Assembly: GCF_001005725.1 (NCBI RefSeq)
Contig: NZ_LBIC01000001.1
Coordinates: forward strand, 522,501 to 586,500
DNA from: Sphingobium chungbukense
GTDB taxonomy: Bacteria > Pseudomonadota > Alphaproteobacteria > Sphingomonadales > Sphingomonadaceae
Direction: 5' to 3'
Length of the DNA stretch: 64,000 nt
How positions within the stretch are numbered: the stretch's first letter is position 1; each line of letters opens with the position of its first letter. Positions 7,501 to 17,469 of the stretch are shown here, one piece after another. The notes under the pieces were generated by a model. The model made no database searches, was not told the DNA's origin, and was given only the letters and a program-made list of their open reading frames with translations. The position numbers were made by a program, and so were the translations under genes.

Positions 7501-9420
7501 ATGATCCGCAGCCTTGCTGCCGCCCTTCTGCTTTCCACGGCCGTTGCCGGGCCACTGATCGCGCAGGATGCGATCCGCTCCAGGCCGACGGCGCTGCCGG
7601 TCGACAATGCCGCGCCCGGCCCCAAGGATATTCCCTATCCCGGCGGCACCATCAGGCTGGAGGTCGATGCCACCGACACGGTGCAGCGCATCTTCCGCGT
7701 CAGGGAAACCATCCCCGTCACGGGCAGCGGCCCGATGACGCTGCTGATGCCGCAATGGCTGCCGGGCAATCATGCGCCGCGGGGACAGATCGAGAAGTTG
7801 ACCGGCCTCACCTTCACCGCCGACGGCAAGCCGCTGGCGTGGAAGCGCGATCCGCTCAACGTCTATGGTTTCGTGATCGACGTGCCGCAGGGGACGAAAC
7901 AGGTGGTCGCAAGCTTCCAGTTCCTCTCCGCCACCCAGCCCAACCAGGGCCGCGTGGTGGTGACGCCCAAGATGCTGAACATCCAGTGGGAGTCGGTGTC
8001 GCTCTATCCGGCAGGCTATTATACGCGGCAGATTCCGATCCAGGCGACCGTCACCTATCCGGACGGCTGGCAGGCCGCGACCGCGCTGCGGGGCAAGAAG
8101 ACCGGATCGACCCTCGCCTATGAGACGATCGATTATGAAGCCTTGCAGGATTCGCCGGTTTTCGCGGGGCTTCATTTCAAGCCGGTCGACTTGGGGCATA
8201 ATGTGACGCTCAACATCGTCGCGGACGATGCCGACGAACTGGACGCCAAGCCCGAGCAGATCGCCAAGCACAAGAAGCTGGTCGATGAAGCGGGCGCGCT
8301 GTTCGGCACCTATCATTTCAACCATTATGACTTCCTGTTCGCCATCACCGACGAGATGGGCGGCATCGGGCTGGAGCATCATCGCTCTTCTGAAAATCAG
8401 GTCGAGCCGGGCTATTTCAAGAAATGGGGCGATGGCGACGCGCTGCTGGACCGCAACCTGCTGCCGCATGAGTTCACCCATAGCTGGGACGGCAAGTTCC
8501 GCCGTCCGGACCTGCTGTGGACGCCCGATTTCAACGTGCCGATGCAGGATAATCTGCTCTGGGTCTATGAAGGGCAGACGCAATTCTGGGGCTATGTGCT
8601 GGGTGCCCGCTCGGGCCTGTTCACCAAGCAGGAGACGCTGGACGCCTATGCCCATATCGCCGCCAAGCTCGACACCACGCGCGGCCGCGAATGGCGGCCG
8701 ATGGAGGACACCACCCAAGATCCGATCATCTCCGCCCGCCGCCCCAAGGGCTGGTCGAGCTGGCAACGGTCGGAGGATTATTACAATGAAGGCCTGATGA
8801 TCTGGCTGGAGGCGGACGCGATCATCCGTCAGCAGACCAAAGGCGCCAAGGGGCTGGACGATTTCGCCCAGGCTTTCTTCGGCATCAATCCGGGCGATTG
8901 GGGTCAGGTCGTCTATAATCGCGGCGACGTGATCAAGACGCTGAACGCCGTCGCGCCCTATGACTGGGCGGGCTTCTTCCAGAAATATGTCGACAGCACG
9001 ACGAAGGAGACGCCCAAGGGCGGCTTCGCGCTGGGCGGCTACAAGCTGGTCTATGGCGACACGCCCGGCGCCATCACCAAGGCGGCCGAGGGGTCGGGCA
9101 AGTTCACCGACCAGAGCTTCGGCATCGGCATGATCGTCAAGAATGACGGCGAAATCAGCAACGTCGTCTGGGACAGCCCGGCCTTCAAGGCGGGTCTCGC
9201 CACGGGTTCCAAGATCGTCGCGATCAATGGCGACGAATATTCGGGCGATGTGTTCAAGGCCGCGATCAAGTCCGGCAAACCGCTCCAGATCATACTCAAG
9301 CAGGACAAATATTATCGCACTTTGAGCCTCGCTTATTCCGGCGGCCTGCGCTATCCGCGCCTCGAAAAAATGGGAGAGGGTGAAGGCAGTCTCGATCGGC
9401 TGCTGAAACCGAAAACATAA
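7501..9420 (+). CDS. secreted M61-family peptidase with PDZ domain
   Basis: 639 residues. A cleavable signal peptide (MIRSLAAALLLSTAVAGPLIAQ) indicates export to the periplasm. The N-terminal beta domain is followed by the zinc site HEFTH within LLPHEFTHSWDGKFRRPD near residue 320, where HExxH plus a downstream Glu (NEGLMIWLE near 430) form the metal site of M61 glycyl aminopeptidases. A PDZ domain occupies about 540-610 (SFGIGMIVKNDGEI, DSPAFKAGL). ATG at 7501 was preferred over ATG at 7495 because GGAG lies six bases before it and directly abuts the other. Probably degrades peptides in the periplasm; the real substrate is not known. Confidence 0.92.
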   Translation: MIRSLAAALLLSTAVAGPLIAQDAIRSRPTALPVDNAAPGPKDIPYPGGTIRLEVDATDTVQRIFRVRETIPVTGSGPMTLLMPQWLPGNHAPRGQIEKLTGLTFTADGKPLAWKRDPLNVYGFVIDVPQGTKQVVASFQFLSATQPNQGRVVVTPKMLNIQWESVSLYPAGYYTRQIPIQATVTYPDGWQAATALRGKKTGSTLAYETIDYEALQDSPVFAGLHFKPVDLGHNVTLNIVADDADELDAKPEQIAKHKKLVDEAGALFGTYHFNHYDFLFAITDEMGGIGLEHHRSSENQVEPGYFKKWGDGDALLDRNLLPHEFTHSWDGKFRRPDLLWTPDFNVPMQDNLLWVYEGQTQFWGYVLGARSGLFTKQETLDAYAHIAAKLDTTRGREWRPMEDTTQDPIISARRPKGWSSWQRSEDYYNEGLMIWLEADAIIRQQTKGAKGLDDFAQAFFGINPGDWGQVVYNRGDVIKTLNAVAPYDWAGFFQKYVDSTTKETPKGGFALGGYKLVYGDTPGAITKAAEGSGKFTDQSFGIGMIVKNDGEISNVVWDSPAFKAGLATGSKIVAINGDEYSGDVFKAAIKSGKPLQIILKQDKYYRTLSLAYSGGLRYPRLEKMGEGEGSLDRLLKPKT

Positions 9421-9462
9421 CCGCCCGCAAAGACCAACGCGTTTACAAAGGCTTGTAGTCTC

Positions 9463-9996
9463 ATGAATATCGAACTGATCCCCGTTGGCGACGATCCGCC
9501 CAACAGCCTGAATGTCATCATCGAGGTTCCGGTCGGCGGCGAGCCGGTCAAATATGAGTTCGACAAGGCTTCGGGCGCGCTGTTCGTGGACCGCATCCTG
9601 CACACGCCGATGCGCTATCCGGCGAATTACGGCTTCGTGCCGCACACCCTGTCGCCCGATGGCGATCCGCTGGACGCGCTGGTCATCGCCCGATCGCCCT
9701 TCGTGCCCGGTTCGGTGGTGCGCGCCCGTCCGATCGCCGTGCTGAATCTGGAAGACGAAGCCGGCGGCGACGAGAAGCTGGTCTGCGTGCCCGACAACAA
9801 GACCTTCCCTTATTATAGCGAGGTCGATGAAAAGGATGATCTGCCCGGCATCGTGATGGAGCAGATCGAACATTTCTTCACCCACTATAAGGATCTGGAA
9901 AAGACCAAGTGGGTGCGCATCGGCACCTGGGGCGGCGCGGAAGATGCCCGCCGCATCACGCTGGAAGCGATCGAGCGCTACAAGGCGGCGAAATAA
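9463..9996 (+). CDS. ppa: inorganic pyrophosphatase (family I)
   Basis: 177 residues, the normal length of the soluble bacterial enzyme. Hydrolyses pyrophosphate to phosphate, pulling biosynthetic reactions forward. The metal-binding signature DGDPLDALV lies near residue 66, preceded by the PANYGFVPHTLS segment; the acidic cluster VDEKDDLPG near 120 completes the active site. It is followed by a strong terminator and appears to be transcribed alone or with the upstream peptidase (43-base gap). Confidence 0.96.
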   Translation: MNIELIPVGDDPPNSLNVIIEVPVGGEPVKYEFDKASGALFVDRILHTPMRYPANYGFVPHTLSPDGDPLDALVIARSPFVPGSVVRARPIAVLNLEDEAGGDEKLVCVPDNKTFPYYSEVDEKDDLPGIVMEQIEHFFTHYKDLEKTKWVRIGTWGGAEDARRITLEAIERYKAAK

Positions 9997-10020
9997 GCCG
10001 CCTGAGCTGCAAGGCTTGAG

Positions 10021-10059
10021 AAAAAAGGCCGCGTGGATTTTTCACGCGGCCTTTTTTTT
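10021..10059. terminator. rho-independent terminator after ppa
   Basis: A run of A, then AAGGCCGCGTG paired with CACGCGGCCTT around a seven-base loop, then a run of eight T. Perfect 11-bp or longer stem; one of the clearest terminators in the window and nearly symmetric. Confidence 0.93.
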
Positions 10060-10124
10060 GCATATATCCCATAGCGCCGCTGTTTCGGGTGGGAAGCGGA
10101 CCGCCTGCTTTCCTTGAAATACAC

Positions 10125-10211
10125 CGTGCTCCTGCGAAGGCAGGAGCCCAGTCCCGCCGTCTGTGGATCATCGCACCGTTTGAACTGGGCTCCTGCCTTC
10201 GCAGGAGCACG
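10125..10211. repeat. perfect 28-bp inverted repeat with 31-base spacer
   Basis: The left arm 10125-10152 (starts CGTGCTCCTGCGAAGG) and the right arm 10184-10211 are exact reverse complements over 28 bases. Each arm can also fold on itself (CTCCTGC/GCAGGAG), so the element is a pair of mirrored hairpins like a REP/BIME unit. Related single or degenerate copies are at 40693-40718 and near 19964-19990. Confidence 0.85.
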
Positions 10212-10271
10212 ATGCGCTTAACGGCTGAGAATGACCGCAACTGGCCAAAACCGGCCGGAAAAGCGTTCGCA

Positions 10272-11735
10272 TCAGATCAACCGGTCCACCTCCAGCGCCG
10301 CGGCGAGCGAATCGCGGCCTCGCGGCATGCGGGCGTGCAGCCGCGCATCGGCTTCGGCCAAGCGCTCGACCCCCGCCGTCAACTGCTCCTCGGATAAAGT
10401 GAAGGGCAGCCGCAGGAAGCGTTCGAATGCGCCGCTGACTCCGAAACGCGGCCCCGGCGCGACGCGCACGCCATGGCTTTCGGCGATGGCGGCCAACGCC
10501 GTCGCTTCGCCCCGCGGCAGTTCCGCCCAGAGCGACAGGCCGCCAGCGGGGGACTCCACGCGCCAGTGCGGCAAATGCCGTTCGATCAGCCCCAGAAGAT
10601 GATCGCGACGCCCGCGCAGCATCTCCGCCCGCGCGCCCAGCCCTTCGTCGCCGTCGATCAGATGCGCCACGGCAAGCTGCTCCACCACGGGGCTCGCCAT
10701 GTCCATCGTCGTGCGCAGGCGTCCCAGCGCAGCAACAGTCTGCGGATCGGCACGAATCCAGCCGACGCGCAGGCCGCCCCAGAAGATCTTGCTGGCCGAA
10801 CCCAAGGTGATCACCTGCCGTCCCGAGGGATCGTGTACCGCGACCGGCGGCGGTGGCATATTGTCCAGCCCCATCGCCGCCATCGTCTCGTCGATGATCA
10901 GCGGCGTGTGCGATCGGGCGGCGGCGGCCACCAATGCGCGGCGAGTGGCCGGGTCCATGCTGCGCCCGGTGGGATTGTGGAAATCCGCGATGATATAGGC
11001 GAAGCGCGGGCTGGTCTGGCGGAAAGCCGCCTCCATCGCGTCGATGTCCCATCCCTGCGTCGGCAGACCGACCGGCACCGGCACGACATGGGCACGTTGC
11101 AACGCCTGGATCGCATTATGATAGGTCGGATGGTCGATCACCGCCCGGTCCCCCGGCCCCGCCAGCCATTGCAGCAGCAGGGAAAATCCCTGCTGCGCGC
11201 CGTTGGTCACGATGATCTGGTCCGGGCTCGTCGGACATCCGCGCCGTTCGTAATGGGCCGCGATCGCCCGGCGCAGCGGCGGCAGGCCGAGCGGGTCGTA
11301 ACCGAGTTCGCCCAGAAAGGCGGGCAAAGCCTCCATCGCCGCCTGATAGGCCCGACCGACACCCGGGGCGGCCGGCAGCGCGGCATGGGTCCAGTTGAGG
11401 ATATTGCCTCCGTTCGCCGTATCGATCTCCGGCAAGCTCTGGTCCATCCGGCCGGGCGGGAGGCGCGTGACACTGCCCGAACCCTGACGGCTTTCGAGAA
11501 AACCTTCGTCGCGCAGCCGGTCGAAGGCCGCGGCGATGGTCGTGCGACTGAGACCCAGCGCGGCGGCCAGTTCCCGTTCCCCCGGCAGGCGCACATTAAG
11601 GCCGATGCGCCCGTCCAGCACCAGCATCCGCAGCGCCTGCGCCAGTTGGCGATAGGCGGGCTCGGCGCTGTCCTCGGCGCGCCAGGCACCCAGCAGGCGA
11701 AGCAAGGAAGGAGGCCGCAAGAGGGAAGTGGACAT
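10272..11735 (-). CDS. MocR-type (GntR + aminotransferase fold) transcription regulator, probably YczR-like
   Basis: About 487 residues. The N-terminal winged helix (roughly 15-85) has the GntR pattern YRQLAQALRMLVLDGRI...LPGERELAAALGLSRTTI. The rest is a fold-type I aminotransferase domain with HNPTGR near 245 and SKIFWGGLRVGW near 305, where the Lys should bind PLP. MocR proteins use PLP or an amino compound as effector. Divergent pairing with a YczE-like membrane protein gene matches the described YczR subgroup. ATG at 11735 follows AGGTG; GTG at 11741 is possible. The shared 80-base intergenic region contains an inverted repeat likely to be the operator. Confidence 0.88.
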   Translation of the reverse strand: MSTSLLRPPSLLRLLGAWRAEDSAEPAYRQLAQALRMLVLDGRIGLNVRLPGERELAAALGLSRTTIAAAFDRLRDEGFLESRQGSGSVTRLPPGRMDQSLPEIDTANGGNILNWTHAALPAAPGVGRAYQAAMEALPAFLGELGYDPLGLPPLRRAIAAHYERRGCPTSPDQIIVTNGAQQGFSLLLQWLAGPGDRAVIDHPTYHNAIQALQRAHVVPVPVGLPTQGWDIDAMEAAFRQTSPRFAYIIADFHNPTGRSMDPATRRALVAAAARSHTPLIIDETMAAMGLDNMPPPPVAVHDPSGRQVITLGSASKIFWGGLRVGWIRADPQTVAALGRLRTTMDMASPVVEQLAVAHLIDGDEGLGARAEMLRGRRDHLLGLIERHLPHWRVESPAGGLSLWAELPRGEATALAAIAESHGVRVAPGPRFGVSGAFERFLRLPFTLSEEQLTAGVERLAEADARLHARMPRGRDSLAAALEVDRLI

Positions 11736-11765
11736 GATCACCTATTCCAATTCAGAGAATGGGAA

Positions 11766-11805
11766 GGCCACTTATGCAATAATGGCCGTTTTGTAAAAGG
11801 CCATT
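11766..11805. promoter_or_regulatory. probable operator of the MocR/YczE divergent pair
   Basis: AATGGCC (11781-11787) and GGCCATT (11799-11805) form a perfect inverted repeat with an 11-base spacer that is itself A/T-rich (GTTTTGTAAAA). A third GGCC half-site occurs at 11766-11769 (GGCCACTT). It lies between the two divergent start codons, where a MocR regulator would be expected to control both genes. The binding itself is inferred. Confidence 0.6.
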
Positions 11806-11824
11806 TTGGGTGATTTCAGCCGCC

Positions 11825-12427
11825 ATGATGATGCACCGCCGCCTGTTTCAGCTTTTCTGGGGCCTTGGCCTCTATGGTTTTTCCATGGCGTTGATGCTGC
11901 GCGCCAATCTCGGGCTCGACCCATGGGATGTGCTGCATCAGGGATTGGCGCCGCGCCTGGGGCTGAGCTTCGGCATGACGGTCAATCTGATCGGTGCGAT
12001 CGTGCTGCTGCTTTGGTGGCCGCTGCGCCAGCGGCCCGGCATCGGTACGGTCTTCAACATAGTGGTGATCGGGACCGCTGTGGACCTGAGCCTGATGATC
12101 CTGCCGACGCCGGAAGGCCTGTGGGTGCGCTTTGCCTGGCTGGCGGCGGGGGTCATCCTCAACGGCATTGCGGGCGGCGCCTATATCGGCGCGGGCCTGG
12201 GGCCAGGGCCGCGCGATGGGTTGATGACGGGATTCTGCCGCCGCACCGGATGGCCGGTCAAATGGGTGCGAACCGGAATCGAGATCGGCGTGCTGACGAT
12301 CGGCTGGCTGCTGGGCGGTTCGGTCGGGCTCGGCACCGTCCTTTATGCGGCGACGATCGGCTGGATCGTCCACCATGCCCTGCCCTTCTTCACCATCGCC
12401 CCGCGCGAACGTCCCGCCCTCACCTGA
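11825..12427 (+). CDS. YczE/YitT-like integral membrane protein
   Basis: About 200 residues with five or six hydrophobic segments: FQLFWGLGLYGFSMALML, FGMTVNLIGAIVLLLWW, IGTVFNIVVIGTAVDLSLMI, FAWLAAGVILNGIAGGAYIGAGL and TIGWLLGGSVGLGTVLYAATIGW. The GLGPGPRDGLMTGFCRR segment near residue 130 is typical of YczE proteins. Function of the family is unknown, with a transport role suspected because of the membrane topology. Several starts are possible (GTG 11810, ATG 11825, 11828, 11831). It is divergent from the MocR regulator and followed by a strong terminator, so it is probably a one-gene regulon. Confidence 0.8.
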   Translation: MMMHRRLFQLFWGLGLYGFSMALMLRANLGLDPWDVLHQGLAPRLGLSFGMTVNLIGAIVLLLWWPLRQRPGIGTVFNIVVIGTAVDLSLMILPTPEGLWVRFAWLAAGVILNGIAGGAYIGAGLGPGPRDGLMTGFCRRTGWPVKWVRTGIEIGVLTIGWLLGGSVGLGTVLYAATIGWIVHHALPFFTIAPRERPALT

Positions 12428-12441
12428 ACCGGTTGCCCCCT

Positions 12442-12481
12442 GACCGGCCGACATGGAGTCCGTCGGCCGGTCCTTTTATTT
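12442..12481 (+). terminator. rho-independent terminator after the YczE-like gene
   Basis: GACCGGCCGAC pairs perfectly with GTCGGCCGGTC (11 bp) around a nine-base loop and is followed by CTTTTATTT. It directly follows the stop codon by 14 bases. Confidence 0.9.
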
Positions 12482-12549
12482 CGCCTGGGTATCGACAAGC
12501 GCCTATGGCGTCATATCTTCGGCCCCTCACGATCATGAGGAGAGCCCTG

Positions 12550-13056
12550 GTGGCGACCGACCTGTACGACCTGACCGTTCCCGCCTTCATTCGGGGCCTG
12601 CGCAGCCTGTCCGCGATCCTGGACAAGGGCGCCGCCTATGCCGCCGAAAAGGGCATCGATCCGCTGACCCTGACGCAGGCACGGCTGATCGAGGACATGG
12701 CGCCCCTTACCGCACAGGTGCAATATGCTAGCAACAGCGCCAAGGGTGCGATGATCCGTATCGGCGCGCTCGATCCGGCGCCGATGCCCGATACCGAGCA
12801 GAGCTTCGCCGAATTGCAGGAACGCATCGCCAGGACCATCGCTTTCCTCCAGTCCGTGCCCCGCGAGCGGATCGACGGGCGGGAGGATGCGGAGGTGATC
12901 CTCAAGACCCCAGGTGGCGATTTTCCCTTTACCGGACGCAGCCATGCGTTGGGCTTTGCCCTGCCCAATTTCTATTTCCATGTGACGACCGCCTATGCGC
13001 TGCTGCGGCAGGCGGGCGTGCCGTTGGGCAAGCTGGATTATCTGGGCGGCATCTAA
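12550..13056 (+). CDS. DUF1993 family protein
   Basis: 168 residues. The beginning (ATDLYDLTVPAFIRGLRSLSAIL) and the end (ALPNFYFHVTTAYALLRQAGVPLGKLDYLG) match the pattern of DUF1993 proteins, which have a DinB-like four-helix bundle and no proven activity. The His in NFYFHVTTAY is conserved in the family. GTG at 12550 is chosen because GAGGAGAG lies just upstream and because it gives the family's usual N-terminus; ATG at 12535 is the alternative. Cytoplasmic. The last four bases overlap the stop of the convergent lipoprotein gene. Confidence 0.82.
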   Translation: MATDLYDLTVPAFIRGLRSLSAILDKGAAYAAEKGIDPLTLTQARLIEDMAPLTAQVQYASNSAKGAMIRIGALDPAPMPDTEQSFAELQERIARTIAFLQSVPRERIDGREDAEVILKTPGGDFPFTGRSHALGFALPNFYFHVTTAYALLRQAGVPLGKLDYLGGI

Positions 13057-13535
13057 CCGGCGATCAGGCGGATCGCGGCGCTCGAAACCCAGCCGCTGAG
13101 GCAGGGGCCGGGATAGGCTTGCTTGCGATCCACCGGTTCGGCCACGCCGCAATCGGCCGGCTCGGTTGCGTTGCCCTCGACCGGGGGCGGCGCGATCACC
13201 ACACCCAGCCATTTCTGGTCGAGGCTGCGGGTACAGACCCAGGCGCGATCCCCCTCCCCCATGCGGGCGGTTTCCTTCGCATCGGCAAAGGGCGCGGCAC
13301 GGACGGCCAGCCCCTTGGCACCGACGCGGACGGCCTGCCCCATGGCGCCGCAGGCGTCGAGACGGGGACCATCCTCGCCGATGATCACCGGGCGGATGAG
13401 GCTCGATTCCAGCCGGGTTTCCGGCACATCCTCCCGCGGGGCGCCCGCCAGCGAACTGTTGGGCAAATCCTCCAGCACATCACTGCTTTTCGAGCAGGCG
13501 GCGAGCATCAGGGCAAGGGCGAGAATGGCGCGCAT
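13053..13535 (-). CDS. lipoprotein with SH3-like domain
   Basis: 160 residues. The N-terminus (MRAILALALMLAACSKSS) is a lipoprotein signal with the lipobox LAAC, so it should be anchored in a membrane through Cys-14. The middle (VRVGAKGLAVRAAPFADAKETARMGEGDRAWVC) looks like a bacterial SH3-type (NLPC/SH3b) fold; four further Cys residues may form disulfides. I do not recognise a specific function. Encoded alone on the minus strand, divergent from gyrB by 86 bases. Confidence 0.75.
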   Translation of the reverse strand: MRAILALALMLAACSKSSDVLEDLPNSSLAGAPREDVPETRLESSLIRPVIIGEDGPRLDACGAMGQAVRVGAKGLAVRAAPFADAKETARMGEGDRAWVCTRSLDQKWLGVVIAPPPVEGNATEPADCGVAEPVDRKQAYPGPCLSGWVSSAAIRLIAG

Positions 13536-13537
13536 GA

Positions 13538-16690
<3,153 letters not shown>

Positions 16691-16694
<4 letters not shown>

Positions 16695-17215
16695 GACATG
16701 GCGTGAGCGTGGGGCCGCTCGGCTTGGCCCTGATGATAACGGCCTGTGGCGGCGAGAAGGAAGTCCCTGTCGCCAATATCGCCGCCAATATCGCGCAGGC
16801 CCGGGCATCGGCCCCGATCATCGTCCAGAGCCCGGTCGCGAACCAAGATAGCGAAAATGTTTCGGAGGCGGTTTCACGTGAAACAGGGGTGAACGCCGCC
16901 GCACCCTTCCCTGATCATGGTTCCGACTCTCGCTATCGGGCGATCGGGACGGAACCCTTCTGGGCCGTGACGGTGAAAGGATCGACCGCCACCTTGGAGC
17001 GGCCGGACAGGATGCCGATCCGCTATACGGTGTCGCGGAATGATGATGAGCGGGCGATCCGTTATCTGGGCGACGGCTTTGCCATGACCGTGACCGAAGG
17101 GCCGTGCAGCGACGGGATGAGCGATGCCGTCTGGTCGGATCGGGTCGCGGTGGCCTTCGGGGAAGGAACGCTGAACGGGTGCGGTGGGATGCGCGACGAT
17201 CAGGAAACGCCTTGA
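16691..17215 (+). CDS. COG3650-like lipoprotein
   Basis: 174 residues. A signal with lipobox (LALMITACGG) suggests lipid anchoring. The C-terminal half contains YRAIGTEPFWAVTVKGSTATLERPD and GPCSDGMSDAVWSDRVAVAFGEGTLNGCGG, the pattern of COG3650/YbaY-like putative outer-membrane or periplasmic proteins with two conserved Cys. Its start is GTG in a GTGA overlap with tag. A consensus parS-like site is embedded in the codons around residues 60-64, between the linker and the conserved domain. Function unknown. Confidence 0.78.
16870..16885. other. parS-like centromere site 1
   Basis: The sequence GGTTTCACGTGAAACA matches the classical parS consensus TGTTTCACGTGAAACA at 15 of 16 positions, differing only in the first base. 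It lies inside the COG3650-like lipoprotein gene, 13.6 kb from parB. Confidence 0.75.
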
Positions 17216-17286
17216 CAGTGGGCAAATGGTCATGGGTGGACGCCAACAACATCCGTCATCCCATAGAAAGCGGGGTCCGGTGAGGC

Positions 17287-17392
17287 TAGAGCGCGCTGCG
17301 TTAAATCGTACGCAAGTCGCGTGCTCTAAGCTTTTGTTGTCGCATCGCTTTAAGCGCAAAACCGGTTCCCACTTTTGCGCACGATGCTCTAA
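17287..17392. repeat. dispersed alphaproteobacterial intergenic palindromic element
   Basis: Begins TAGAGCGCGCTGCG and ends GATGCTCTA, with the internal AACCGGTTCCCACTTTTGCG typical of a dispersed alphaproteobacterial palindromic repeat. It fills most of the 254-base gap between the lipoprotein gene and the helicase gene, where the two converge. A shorter relative starts at 29484 (TAGAGCGATTTCG). Confidence 0.7.
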
Positions 17393-17469
17393 GGTTGCGC
17401 TCTCTCGCCTGAGATCCCCGCTTCGTTCGGAGATGACAGGCTGAAGGCAACAATAGACCCATAGCGGCT

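Noticed and set aside
9051..9308. Long antisense open frames over the M61 peptidase and other GC-rich genes
   Set aside because: They mirror the codon periodicity of the sense genes and have no ribosome sites or recognisable domains.
17287..17392. Possible tRNA or small RNA in the gap after the lipoprotein gene
   Set aside because: The pattern matches a dispersed palindromic repeat; there is no tRNA arm set or TTCGA loop.
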